64,000 bases of DNA from UBA7430 sp002478765 (GTDB lineage Bacteria > Bacteroidota > Bacteroidia > Flavobacteriales > UBA7430), in assembly GCA_943789355.1 (NCBI GenBank), contig CALSTU010000002.1, positions 248,001 through 312,000 on the forward strand, in the 5' to 3' direction. Position 1 is the first letter of the stretch; every line of letters starts with the position of its first letter. Under the pieces are notes generated by a model. That model was given only the letters and a program-made list of their open reading frames with translations, searched no databases and was not told where the DNA came from. A program made the position numbers and the translations under genes. Positions 33,680-42,881 of this stretch are shown one piece after another.

Positions 33680-33889
33680 TTATCGTGATATTTCTTTTGA
33701 AGGAACAGCAGCCAATTCATGACCAAACATTTGCAAAACTACAGCAACCTTATCGAGATTGAGATTTGTTTTCCCTTGTTCTAACTTACGAATTACAGTT
33801 AATGCAACTCCGGCACGTTCAGCAAACTGTTCTTGCGTTAATCCCACTTGCTTCCTACTTGTTTTCACAAAATCCGATAAACTTTTCAT
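33680..33889 (-). CDS. hipB: HipB-like HTH (XRE) regulator
   Basis: 69 residues, one XRE-type helix-turn-helix: VGLTQEQFAERAGVALTVIR, then KLEQGKTNLNLDKVAVVLQMFG. It heads the three-gene toxin-antitoxin operon and should bind its own promoter, where two 21-base direct repeats lie (33892-33912 and 33932-33952). Confidence 0.88.
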   Translation of the reverse strand: MKSLSDFVKTSRKQVGLTQEQFAERAGVALTVIRKLEQGKTNLNLDKVAVVLQMFGHELAAVPSKEISR

Positions 33890-33891
33890 TG

Positions 33892-33952
33892 TATGCTTTT
33901 AAATATAATTACATGCAAATATAACAAATTATATGCAATTAAGTATAATTAC
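33892..33952 (-). promoter_or_regulatory. hip operon promoter with two operator repeats
   Basis: Two direct repeats of 21 bases (33892-33912 and 33932-33952) agree at 18 positions, with GTAATTATA at one end and GCATA at the other on the minus strand. They are 40 bases apart start to start and enclose the -7 element TATATTTG (33916-33923). The proximal copy covers the expected start of transcription. This is the layout expected for autorepression by the HipB-like protein. A looser third match may lie near 33971-33986. Confidence 0.65.
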
Positions 33953-34019
33953 TTTGAAATTAACAAAATTATATGTTTAAAGATATAAAACAGCTGGAGC
34001 AAGTAGAAGAACGAATAAG

Positions 34020-35087
34020 TTACTCGCCTTCTTTCTGTAAACGCTGAACCGTGTAATTTCGCCAACGATCAAGTACATCCGAAAAATCCGAAGGCAACTC
34101 AGAATCAAACTGCATCCATTTTTCATCTTTTGGATGATGAAAACCCAATGATTTGGCATGTAAAGCATGACGAGGTATCACCTTAAAACAATTTTGAACA
34201 AACTGCTTGTACTTAGAAAAAGTTGTTCCTTTTAAAATTCGGTCACCTCCATAAACCTCATCATTAAAAATCGGATGACCTATGTGTTTGAAATGAGCCC
34301 TTATCTGATGCGTTCTACCCGTTTCCAACCTACATTCAACAAAAGTAACATAGCCGAAACGCTCTAAAACTTTGTAATGCGTTACTGCATGTCGGCCATA
34401 ATCCTCTCCCTCTGGAAAAACATCCATGACTTTTCTATTTCTCAAACTTCTACCAATATTCCCTGTAATGGTTCCCTCATCGTCTTCAAAGTCTCCCCAA
34501 ACAAGAGCACGATACCTCCGTGCCGTGATACGGTCGTGAAATTGCTTTTGCAAATAAACAAGGGCATGTTCTGTTTTTGCCACAACTAAAACACCCGATG
34601 TGTTTTTATCAATTCGATGCACCAAACCTGGGCGTGTATCATCATCACATTTGGCTAGCTTGTCGATGTGAAATTTTAGGGCATTCAACAGCGTACCTGT
34701 ATAGTGACCGTAGCTTGGATGTACAACCATTCCAGGCTCTTTATTTACAATGACTAGGTGATCGTCGTCATGCACAATGGTTACAGGGATGTCTTGTGGG
34801 ACAAGTGTTTTATCGCGCTTGGGAAAGTCCTGGGTCACGAGTATCACGTCATCGGGCTTAATTTTATAACTTGATTTGACAGCAACATTGTTTACCAGTA
34901 CAAAGTTATGATCGGCTAGCTTCTGCACTTTATTACGCGTCATGTTGGCTATTTGATTCGTCAGAAACTTATCAATTCGCATCATTACCTGCTGGCCATC
35001 CACAATCAACTTATGGTGTTCATAGATCCCGTCTAAGCTCAAACCTTCAGTTGTATTAAATTCCTCTTCCTCCATCCTCTTATTCAT
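34020..35087 (-). CDS. RluA-family 23S rRNA pseudouridine synthase (RluD-like)
   Basis: 355 residues. An N-terminal S4-type domain (RIDKFLTNQIANMTRNKVQK) precedes the catalytic domain with GLVHRIDKNTSGVLVVAKT, which holds the catalytic Asp, and LETGRTHQIRAHFKHIGHPI. The length and S4 domain fit RluD, which modifies helix 69 of 23S rRNA. The ATG overlaps the PASTA-protein stop by eight bases (ATGAATAA), a pairing common in this phylum. Confidence 0.9.
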   Translation of the reverse strand: MNKRMEEEEFNTTEGLSLDGIYEHHKLIVDGQQVMMRIDKFLTNQIANMTRNKVQKLADHNFVLVNNVAVKSSYKIKPDDVILVTQDFPKRDKTLVPQDIPVTIVHDDDHLVIVNKEPGMVVHPSYGHYTGTLLNALKFHIDKLAKCDDDTRPGLVHRIDKNTSGVLVVAKTEHALVYLQKQFHDRITARRYRALVWGDFEDDEGTITGNIGRSLRNRKVMDVFPEGEDYGRHAVTHYKVLERFGYVTFVECRLETGRTHQIRAHFKHIGHPIFNDEVYGGDRILKGTTFSKYKQFVQNCFKVIPRHALHAKSLGFHHPKDEKWMQFDSELPSDFSDVLDRWRNYTVQRLQKEGE

Positions 35088-35895
35088 TTAAAATACTATC
35101 GAGTCTAGCTTTCAAACTATCCTGTCTTATCAATTCAAGTGTGTCTATTATCAAATGTGAGCTGTCTTCTGTAAACCACAAGTTTACAAACGCACCTAAA
35201 TCTATTCCCTCAGATTCCGCAACAGGCTCCTGCTTAATAACAAATGCATTAGCAGTGTCAACAACAGAAATATCGAAGTAGAACTCCCCTTTGTTTAAAG
35301 ACAAATTCTGTAACCTCACATTCATATCCTTCTCAAAGTCACCTATAAAGTTTGGCATTTTGATTTGCCTTCCTTGTCCATTTCCGAGAACCAAATCGAG
35401 CTTTGTAGCCTTCTCTAACTTTTGACCTATCTCAATAATGGAATCTTGGTAAAGAACACCTAAAACAACATTCGCATGTTCATCATCTTCATATACAAAA
35501 GCACCGACCCTGAAACCTTTTGCTTTTAAAACAGACATATACTGTCGCAAAGAGCGATCGGTATATTCAGGAAGTGACAATAAGCTCACATTTTTAGGGT
35601 TTACGGTCAAATAAAGCTCTCTATCTTTTTTAACTCTTGACCCTGCTTTTGGCAATTGATCAATCACAGATCCTCTAGGATAATCTGCATTATAAGCCCC
35701 TGAATCAACGACAGAGAACCTCAGATTTAAATCTGAAAGGGTGTCTTCCACTTCATAAATAGAGAAACTTCGAATATCTGGAACGAGAATGGATTCACCA
35801 TGCATCGTCATTTTATCAAGAACACGAAGAGATCCGTATACAAGGCCAATCAAAACAAAAGCACCCAAAAAAAGGTGAACGACAATTCGTTTCAT
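35080..35895 (-). CDS. PASTA-domain membrane protein
   Basis: 271 residues. One membrane segment at residues 6-24, then PASTA repeats: VPDIRSFSIYEVEDTLSDLN, SLPEYTDRSLRQYMSVLKAK and MPNFIGDFEKDMNVRLQNLS, each with the usual loop glycine/proline ending. PASTA domains bind muropeptides or the cell wall. There is no kinase domain. First gene of a pair with the rRNA pseudouridine synthase. A TATCTTTA element lies at 35915-35922 on the minus strand. Confidence 0.85.
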   Translation of the reverse strand: MKRIVVHLFLGAFVLIGLVYGSLRVLDKMTMHGESILVPDIRSFSIYEVEDTLSDLNLRFSVVDSGAYNADYPRGSVIDQLPKAGSRVKKDRELYLTVNPKNVSLLSLPEYTDRSLRQYMSVLKAKGFRVGAFVYEDDEHANVVLGVLYQDSIIEIGQKLEKATKLDLVLGNGQGRQIKMPNFIGDFEKDMNVRLQNLSLNKGEFYFDISVVDTANAFVIKQEPVAESEGIDLGAFVNLWFTEDSSHLIIDTLELIRQDSLKARLDSILNE

Positions 35896-36002
35896 AGTAT
35901 GATTTTATAATCGGTAAAGATAGGAAACACTTTCATGCGACCAATAACCTATGAAAGCAATTAAATTGAATGAATCTTTGTGTTGAATGTAAGGGACTTT
36001 CA

Positions 36003-36010
36003 TATATTCG
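36003..36010 (+). promoter_or_regulatory. Near-consensus -7 element (TATATTCG) for ridA
   Basis: One base from TAnnTTTG, 24 bases upstream of the ridA ATG. Confidence 0.45.
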
Positions 36011-36034
36011 CTATTCCATTAAACCAATCATCCA

Positions 36035-36412
36035 ATGAAATCTATCATAGAAACATCTCAGGCTCCCGCTCCGATAGGTCCTTATTCTCAGGCAGTACTT
36101 TCAGGGAATACGCTTTACACTTCAGGTCAAATTGCAATAAATCCGAAGAGTGGTGACTTAATCATGAACACTATTGAGGAAGAAACACACCAGGTCATGA
36201 CCAATGTTAAAGCTGTTTTAGCCAAGGCGGGAATGAATTTCGATCACGTGATTAAGACGTCAATTTTCATTTCTGACATGGATAATTTTGGTCGAATAAA
36301 CGAAATCTACGGTCAATATTTTACTGCAAATTTCCCTGCAAGAGAAACGGTTGAGGTAGCCCGATTGCCAAAAGATGTAAACGTTGAAATTTCTATGATT
36401 GCTGTAAAGTAA
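36035..36412 (+). CDS. ridA: RidA-family 2-iminobutanoate/2-iminopropanoate deaminase
   Basis: 125 residues, full family length. Motifs are APIGPYSQAVLSGNTLYTSGQI, VIKTSIFISDMDNFGRIN and PARETVEVARLPKDVNVEI, with the active-site arginine in PARET. It hydrolyses reactive imines left by PLP enzymes such as threonine dehydratase. Single gene, convergent with the M61 peptidase gene. Confidence 0.95.
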   Translation: MKSIIETSQAPAPIGPYSQAVLSGNTLYTSGQIAINPKSGDLIMNTIEEETHQVMTNVKAVLAKAGMNFDHVIKTSIFISDMDNFGRINEIYGQYFTANFPARETVEVARLPKDVNVEISMIAVK

Positions 36413-36439
36413 TCTAAAGTTCTTAACCGGATTTGAGCC

Positions 36440-38158
36440 TTATTTCAGTGCATCAACCCACCTTTCTCTCAAAAAATTCTGCTGCGATGTAGGTGCTTTA
36501 ACTGAGGCAATCGTGTACATTGGATAATACTTTTGGTTTGAAAAGTCGACCGTTATATTCAATGTCTCAAAGCGCCGTTCCAACTTCATACGAAGCTGTT
36601 TTTTTCCTTTGAAAGAACCAAGAACCTCTTTGGTAACATCCCGTTCTTCAACAGACAAAATAACATCGCCTTCTGCAATTTTAAGTTCATCACCAGGGCC
36701 TCCAAGAACGACCTGTTTCACGACAAAAGATCCGCGTTGGATAACTCCCTTTAGACCCATCTGGGAAGCAAAAAAATCTCTATTTTCACTTTCCTGAATC
36801 CTCAACCCTACACAGGCGAAAACTTCATCCAAAGATTTTCGGAAATCTTTCGTGCCGTAAACATGATCTTCAATCGTGCGGAGAACACTGTCTCCTCCGA
36901 AACGGACCAATTCATGGACCAAATCTTCTTCGGAAAGACCTTTTGATTTACAAGCATGATTTTCATACAAACTTGTCATCACATCTCTCAGAGATTCCTG
37001 TCCATTCGTCTTCTGCAATATATAGATGTCGATCATTAAAGCGCAAAGCGCTCCCTCCGTATAAATGGAAACTTTACGATTCGGAATACCCTGCACATAA
37101 CCATCCAGCCAAGTATCAAAACTAGAATCGGCGACAGACATGTTGCTTCGCCCACCGTTGTGGAAATGCTTTAAAAGATTTTCTTCTTGTGTTTTTAAAA
37201 ATTGAGTTTTTGTAAAAACTTTTGATCGCATTAAGTACAAATCCCCCATATACGTAGTAACCCCTTCGTAAAGATATCCCATGCGGGAATAATTTTCCTT
37301 AGAATAGTCATATGGGAAAAGTGATTTAGGTCGAATTTGCTTCACATTCCAAGTATGATATAACTCGTGAGAAGAAACACCCAATAAGGATTCGTAAAGC
37401 TTATCCGTCATCAACTCATCTCCAGGGCCAAGAGAAATAACCGTACTTGCTGTGTGTTCTACACCGTGGTAAGTTTTGTAGGGAAGAATCTGATTGATGA
37501 AATGATATTCTGAAACCGGAAAGTGCCCGAAGTCTTCCATCTGTTGTATCGTGAATGCCTTAAAATCATTTAAGATTCGGGACCAATTTGGCTCGCATTT
37601 ACCTTGAAACCAAACATGAAAAAACACAGCGTCAACCTGATAAATTTTATGTTTAAGCGAATTGGATGCTACCCATGGGCTCTCTGCAAGTTGGTCGAAA
37701 TTATTAGCTCGTAAATGGCGCCCCTTTTTCTCGAGAGAACAAGCTATTTCATAGTCATCCGGAACATTTAAATGAACCTCACAAGATTCTTCGATTCTGC
37801 CAGGAACATACAAACAACAATTCACCGGATTTACATACAATTGCTGTTCGTCTAAGTAAGTAGACCCTGCATTAAGCTCATTCGCATAATAATTATACTT
37901 AACGACGACATTTCTTACATTGGGAGTAAAAACTCTCCATGTATCCTTTGTAACCTTCTCAAACTTCAGAGGATTCCCCTTTGTATCAAGAACATTTAAA
38001 GATTGTATATTCTTCGCAAAATTACCCAGCTCGTATCTTCCTGGTCGCCATGCTGGTAGCTGCAATGTTAACTCTGATTCGATGTGTTCCGAAATGCGCA
38101 TTTCTATATCAATAAAATGCCGATGCGGTTGTTTGTATGAAAACTTATAGCGTATCAC
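36440..38158 (-). CDS. M61-family (glycyl aminopeptidase-like) metallopeptidase with PDZ domain
   Basis: 572 residues. The zinc site is HELYH (residues 264-268), with the third ligand Glu298 in LYEGVTTYMGD; GVEHT (232-236) is conserved in the family. The N-terminal 160 residues are the M61 beta domain and the end (about 470-560) is a PDZ domain (VVLGGPGDELKIAEGDVILS). No clear signal peptide. It follows the MBL hydrolase gene by 13 bases, so the two form an operon. Confidence 0.9.
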   Translation of the reverse strand: MIRYKFSYKQPHRHFIDIEMRISEHIESELTLQLPAWRPGRYELGNFAKNIQSLNVLDTKGNPLKFEKVTKDTWRVFTPNVRNVVVKYNYYANELNAGSTYLDEQQLYVNPVNCCLYVPGRIEESCEVHLNVPDDYEIACSLEKKGRHLRANNFDQLAESPWVASNSLKHKIYQVDAVFFHVWFQGKCEPNWSRILNDFKAFTIQQMEDFGHFPVSEYHFINQILPYKTYHGVEHTASTVISLGPGDELMTDKLYESLLGVSSHELYHTWNVKQIRPKSLFPYDYSKENYSRMGYLYEGVTTYMGDLYLMRSKVFTKTQFLKTQEENLLKHFHNGGRSNMSVADSSFDTWLDGYVQGIPNRKVSIYTEGALCALMIDIYILQKTNGQESLRDVMTSLYENHACKSKGLSEEDLVHELVRFGGDSVLRTIEDHVYGTKDFRKSLDEVFACVGLRIQESENRDFFASQMGLKGVIQRGSFVVKQVVLGGPGDELKIAEGDVILSVEERDVTKEVLGSFKGKKQLRMKLERRFETLNITVDFSNQKYYPMYTIASVKAPTSQQNFLRERWVDALK

Positions 38159-38171
38159 TAAAATCTCTTAT

Positions 38172-39029
38172 TTACGATTGATCAAAGGAGGGAAATCGCT
38201 CCTCAAACTGAAATGCCTCGTGCAAACGCACTCCTTTATCTGTTTCTTTCAAAGAACAGCAGGAATGAAAATAATCATGTTCTAAAAATAAAGTATATCC
38301 TTTACGAACAACTGTTTCTAAAAAAACCTTTTTCTCTTGCAATGTGATCAAAGGCTTGGTGTCATATCCCATGACATATGGTAAGGGGATGTGCCCCACA
38401 GATGGCAATAAATCGGCAGCAAAAACAACCGTTTTATCTTGATATTTAATGTGAGGTATCATTTGTGACTCGGTATGACCGTCAGCAAAAAGGACATCAA
38501 AACCTGGCAAAAAAAGGCCATCGGTTTTTACAAAATCCAATTGCCCAGAGGCTTTCATAGGCTCTAAATTCTCCCTTAAGAAAGAGGCCTTTTCTCTATC
38601 ATTAGGGTTCATTGCAGTTTTCCAGTGAGCCTCATTAGACCAATAAGTTGCATTTTTGAATACAGGAACTAGTTCTCCTTTTTCATCGTATTTAATCCCC
38701 CCACCACAATGATCAAAATGCAAATGTGTTAAAAACACATCGGTAATATCATCCGGGTGATACCCTTCTTTTGCGAGAGATGAAATCAAGGAGTCATCTC
38801 CATGAAGATGATAATAACTAAAAAACCTATCACTTTGCTTATCTCCAAGTCCATTATCAATCAATACTTTTCGATCACCATAGTCGACCAACATACTTCG
38901 CATGGCCCAGGGGCATAAATTATTTTCATCTGCAGGATTTGTTCTTTGCCAAATACTTTTGGGTACGACGCCAAACATAGCCCCTCCATCCAATTTAAAA
39001 TTACCGGTTTCTATAGATTTTATTTTCAT
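38172..39029 (-). CDS. MBL-fold metallo-hydrolase
   Basis: 285 residues. The metal-binding motif is THLHFDHCGGG (His102, His104, Asp106, His107), with more ligands in DGHTESQM and LEHDYF. It resembles lactonase or glyoxalase-type hydrolases (AHL-lactonase-like length), but the substrate is unknown. No signal peptide. First gene of the pair with the M61 peptidase. Confidence 0.87.
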   Translation of the reverse strand: MKIKSIETGNFKLDGGAMFGVVPKSIWQRTNPADENNLCPWAMRSMLVDYGDRKVLIDNGLGDKQSDRFFSYYHLHGDDSLISSLAKEGYHPDDITDVFLTHLHFDHCGGGIKYDEKGELVPVFKNATYWSNEAHWKTAMNPNDREKASFLRENLEPMKASGQLDFVKTDGLFLPGFDVLFADGHTESQMIPHIKYQDKTVVFAADLLPSVGHIPLPYVMGYDTKPLITLQEKKVFLETVVRKGYTLFLEHDYFHSCCSLKETDKGVRLHEAFQFEERFPSFDQS

Positions 39030-39153
39030 AACTATCTTATTTTCTATAAAGATACACAGATGACACTTTATTCCGATAGTCTTTATTAGATATTTGAGGA
39101 GACACCCCTAATGCCTTAAACAAACACAATAGCATATAGTGATGTGAATTTAC

Positions 39154-39161
39154 TATATTCG
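39154..39161 (+). promoter_or_regulatory. Near-consensus -7 element (TATATTCG)
   Basis: One base from TAnnTTTG, 23 bases upstream of the transporter ATG at 39185. Confidence 0.45.
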
Positions 39162-39184
39162 AATCCTTGAAATTCATCTAAAAA

Positions 39185-41434
39185 ATGGCGGATACATTAT
39201 TAAAGAAAAAAGCCAATTTTGGGACTGCGCCCGTATTTATGACGGCTATCTCAACAATTCTTGGTGCTATATTGTATTTAAGATTTGGTTATGCTGTCGC
39301 TCATACCGGTTTTATAGGTGCAATCGCTATTATTATCATTGGTCATTTGGTAACCATCCCAACGGCCATGGCTGTTGCAGAAATTGCTACGAACCGAAAA
39401 GTAGAAGGTGGTGGAGCATATTATATTATTTCTCGTTCATTTGGATTAAATATTGGTGCTGCAATTGGGATAGCACTATTTCTTTCTCAAGCTATTTCTG
39501 TTGCTTTTTACGTCATTGCTTTCGCGGAAGCCTTTATGCCTTTTGCTGAGTTTTTATTAAGCAGTTATCCTTTTCTCGAACCTTATGAAATCTATCTCGG
39601 AAACAAAAGGTTAATCGGAATTGTAATGATGATTTTCTTGAGTTTTGTGATGCTCACAAAAGGAGCTAACATAGGAATGAATTTGCTTTATTACGTGGTC
39701 GCTGTACTTTTTGTGTCGCTGGTAATGTTTTTTATGGGCAAACCTATAGAAGGACATGAATTAACCGATGTAGACTTCATTTCTTCCATCTCAAACCCAG
39801 ACTCATTCTTCTATGTGTTCACCATTATATTTCCAGCATTTACGGGTATTGCAGCTGGACTGGGATTGTCTGGAGACTTGAAAAATCCAAAAAAATCAAT
39901 CCCAAAGGGAACACTATTAGCTACAGCTGTTGGTATTGTTGTATACATAGCTGTTGCATTAAAACTCGTCCTATCAGCTTCACTGGATGACTTGGCTTCC
40001 GATCAGCTGATCATGAGTAGAATCGCTATTTGGGCCCCTATTATACCCATTGGTCTGGCATGTGCAGCTGTATCCTCAGCATTAGGATCTGTTATGGTAG
40101 CACCCAGAACACTTCAGGCTTTAGGCGTAGATAAAATATTTCCAACTTTAACGTTAAACAATTGGTTGTCCCGAAACAAAAAAGGAACCATAGAACCTAT
40201 TAACGCTTCCGTTGTTTCCTGTATCATCGCTTTTTTCTTTGTCTTTCTTGGTGACATTAATTTAGTTGCTGAAGTCATCGCTATGTTTTTTATGGTGACC
40301 TACGGAGCCATATGTTCCATTTCTCTTTTGGAACATTTTTCAGCAGACCCCTCTTACCGACCTACATTCCGATCCAGATGGTACATTTCGCTTCTTGGTG
40401 CTGCGCTTTCTTTTTGGTTGATGTTTAAAATGAATTCTACATATGCATTGGTATCCATAAGCTTTATGGTCCTTATTTACGCGTACATCAGTAAATACAA
40501 CACATCAAGAGGAGGCATAATCAAGTTATTTAAAGGCGTTTTATTCCAACTGAGTAGACAACTTCAAATTTTTGTGAGAAAAAAAGAATACAACAGTGCT
40601 GATGATCACTGGAGACCTTTTGCTATTTGTATATCTGACATAACACTTCAAAAAAGAGATGCTTTCGATTTTATGCGTTGGATTTCACATAAATATGGAT
40701 TTGGGACGTACATGCATTTCATTGAAGGCTACCTAAACAAAGAATCTCATATTAAATCACAAAAAACACTCACCAAACTTCACAGCCTTGCAGAGGGCTC
40801 TCGATCTAAAGTCTACCTTGATACCATTATCAGTCCATCGTACACATCTGCTATCGCTCAAGTGATTCAACTTGCAAGTATTTCGGGAAAGGGCCATAAC
40901 CTGATCGTTCTGGAATTCGAAAGAAGCGATCAAGAGAAATTACAACAGATCATCACAAATCATCATCTACTTACAGCTACAGATTTTGATGTATGCATAC
41001 TCAACACAACATACAGGTCTTTCGGATACAAAAGAGACATACACATCTGGATCTCTCCTGACGACTATCAGGACTCAAACCTAGAAATTCTCCTAGGATA
41101 CATACTACTTGGACATAAAAACTGGAAAAATGCAACGATTAAAATTTTCTCAATTTATGCCGAAGGCACCATTGAAAACCAGAAAGAACGACTCCTTGAG
41201 CTTATTCAAGTGGGGAGGTTACCTATTTCGCCTTCCAACATTAATCTGATTGAAAGAAGTGAGACACATGACATCAAATCTATCATCAATGAGCAATCGG
41301 CAATAGCTGACTTCACATTGATTGGTTTCGATGAAAAAGTACTAGAAAAAGAAGGAACATCGTATTTTGAAGGTTATAATAAGCTTGGAAACATTCTTTT
41401 TGTCAACTCAATGAACAAAAAAGAAATTAAGTAA
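39185..41434 (+). CDS. SLC12-like (cation-chloride cotransporter / APC superfamily) permease
   Basis: 749 residues. Residues 10-430 hold about 12 membrane segments, with GTAPVFMTAISTILGAILYLR at the start, GGGAYYIISRSFG and FPAFTGIAAGLGLSGDLKNP, wording shared with eukaryotic Na-K-Cl and K-Cl cotransporters. The last 280 residues are a cytoplasmic domain like the SLC12 C-terminus. The transported ion or amino acid is unknown. The stop lies two bases before the menG promoter element. Confidence 0.83.
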   Translation: MADTLLKKKANFGTAPVFMTAISTILGAILYLRFGYAVAHTGFIGAIAIIIIGHLVTIPTAMAVAEIATNRKVEGGGAYYIISRSFGLNIGAAIGIALFLSQAISVAFYVIAFAEAFMPFAEFLLSSYPFLEPYEIYLGNKRLIGIVMMIFLSFVMLTKGANIGMNLLYYVVAVLFVSLVMFFMGKPIEGHELTDVDFISSISNPDSFFYVFTIIFPAFTGIAAGLGLSGDLKNPKKSIPKGTLLATAVGIVVYIAVALKLVLSASLDDLASDQLIMSRIAIWAPIIPIGLACAAVSSALGSVMVAPRTLQALGVDKIFPTLTLNNWLSRNKKGTIEPINASVVSCIIAFFFVFLGDINLVAEVIAMFFMVTYGAICSISLLEHFSADPSYRPTFRSRWYISLLGAALSFWLMFKMNSTYALVSISFMVLIYAYISKYNTSRGGIIKLFKGVLFQLSRQLQIFVRKKEYNSADDHWRPFAICISDITLQKRDAFDFMRWISHKYGFGTYMHFIEGYLNKESHIKSQKTLTKLHSLAEGSRSKVYLDTIISPSYTSAIAQVIQLASISGKGHNLIVLEFERSDQEKLQQIITNHHLLTATDFDVCILNTTYRSFGYKRDIHIWISPDDYQDSNLEILLGYILLGHKNWKNATIKIFSIYAEGTIENQKERLLELIQVGRLPISPSNINLIERSETHDIKSIINEQSAIADFTLIGFDEKVLEKEGTSYFEGYNKLGNILFVNSMNKKEIK

Positions 41435-41435
41435 G

Positions 41436-41443
41436 TATTTTTG
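41436..41443 (+). promoter_or_regulatory. -7 promoter element (TATTTTTG) for menG
   Basis: Exact TAnnTTTG directly after the transporter stop. Transcription would start near 41450, leaving a leader of only about 8 bases before the TTG start at 41458. Confidence 0.55.
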
Positions 41444-41457
41444 CATAAAAATTTAGT

Positions 41458-42186
41458 TTGAAAGATACCGTTAAGCCCTACAAAAATTCTTCCTCGTCAA
41501 AGAAGGTACAAGTTGCCGAAATGTTTGACAATATTGCTGGAAATTATGATTTTCTAAATCATTTTCTTTCCCTAGGTATTGATATCTTCTGGCGTAAACA
41601 ATTGGTGAAGCACTTGACCAAACAAGCACCAAAAACAATTTTAGATGTAGCTACTGGAACTGGAGACCTAGCAATCGCTATGCTTAAAACAAATCCAGAC
41701 AAAGTTATTGGTGTAGACATTTCCAATGGGATGCTCGAAGTAGGGCGTAAAAAAATGAAAGAAAAGTCACTGGATCACATCATCACTCTTGAACAAGCTG
41801 ATTCAGAAGATCTTCCCTATGAGGATGAAACTTTTGATGCTGTATGTGTTAGTTTTGGTGCACGTAACTTCGAAAATCTGGAAAAAGGGCTTTCCGAAAT
41901 GAGAAGGGTACTTCGCGAAGGAGGTAAATTGTACATTCTGGAATTCTCGCAACCTACATCATTCCCTTTCAAACAGATCTACCAATTCTACTTCAAAGCA
42001 ATATTACCGCTCATTGGTAAAGTGCTTTCTAAAGACAATTCAGCATACAGCTACCTTCCCGAATCTGTTAGTGCATTTCCTCACGGGAAAGAACTCAACA
42101 AAATCATAGAAAAGTGTGGTTATACCAATGCTAAAAACATTCCGTTAACCTTAGGTATATCCTCAATTTACATCGCTAAAAAATGA
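41458..42186 (+). CDS. menG: Demethylmenaquinone methyltransferase (UbiE/MenG)
   Basis: 242 residues from a TTG start, chosen because the following KPYKNSSSSKKVQVAEMFDN matches the usual family N-terminus. Motifs are NIAGNYDFLNHFLSLGID, VATGTGDLAIA (SAM motif I), VCVSFGARNFEN and YILEFSQP. It methylates demethylmenaquinone to menaquinone in respiration. It overlaps the porT start by four bases, a gene order often seen in Bacteroidota. Confidence 0.93.
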   Translation: MKDTVKPYKNSSSSKKVQVAEMFDNIAGNYDFLNHFLSLGIDIFWRKQLVKHLTKQAPKTILDVATGTGDLAIAMLKTNPDKVIGVDISNGMLEVGRKKMKEKSLDHIITLEQADSEDLPYEDETFDAVCVSFGARNFENLEKGLSEMRRVLREGGKLYILEFSQPTSFPFKQIYQFYFKAILPLIGKVLSKDNSAYSYLPESVSAFPHGKELNKIIEKCGYTNAKNIPLTLGISSIYIAKK

Positions 42187-42881
42187 AGAACCTAGAGCTG
42201 CTATTTTTACTGGTAATCTTTAGCTTCTCTGCGCAAGCACAAAAGCAACAAATCATTGCGTTAAGTAATTATGATTATAAAAAAATTCATTTTGGAATGG
42301 GTTTAGACTTTGGTCAATATAACCTCATCAATGACTTGAACGATCGTTTTTACCAGAATACCGATATCTTGAGTATTGAGACAGACAGTGATATCGGAAT
42401 AGGCGTTTCGTTTATTTTACCTGACCTAAGAATAAATGATCGATTAAACCTTAGACATGTTCTCACGGTTAAAACCATCCAAAGAAATATCAATTACCGA
42501 TTTAGTCCGGACCATGATGGTCCTAAAGAAGTTACAAAGCGTGTTGAATCCTGGTTTGTAGAGTCTGGTGTTCACTTAAAATACAGAGCAGATCGAATCA
42601 ACAACTACCGAGCCTTTTTATTTATTGGTCCTAACATAGGGATTGATATGGCTTCTGAAAAAGATGTTCTTGACGAAGAAATATTCAAACTCAACCGCAG
42701 CAATTTTGCTCTTGAAATTGGAGCCGGTTGTGATTTTTATTTCGAATACTTCAAATTTGCACCTCAAATAAAATATTCTCACGGACTGACAAACCTCATT
42801 GTATCTGATGGTACAATTTACACAAGCCCTATAGATGGGTTCTACTCCAGAGGATTTCAAATATCCCTTACTTTCGAATAA
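42183..42881 (+). CDS. porT: Type IX secretion / gliding protein PorT
   Basis: 232 residues with a signal peptide ending near AQAQ (residue 20). The N-terminal NYDYKKIHFGMGLDFGQYN, middle strands and C-terminal FKFAPQIKYSHGLTNLIV match PorT, a small outer-membrane barrel needed for type IX secretion. Position right after menG supports it. Two type IX cargo proteins are in the B12 operon of this window. Confidence 0.87.
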   Translation: MKNLELLFLLVIFSFSAQAQKQQIIALSNYDYKKIHFGMGLDFGQYNLINDLNDRFYQNTDILSIETDSDIGIGVSFILPDLRINDRLNLRHVLTVKTIQRNINYRFSPDHDGPKEVTKRVESWFVESGVHLKYRADRINNYRAFLFIGPNIGIDMASEKDVLDEEIFKLNRSNFALEIGAGCDFYFEYFKFAPQIKYSHGLTNLIVSDGTIYTSPIDGFYSRGFQISLTFE

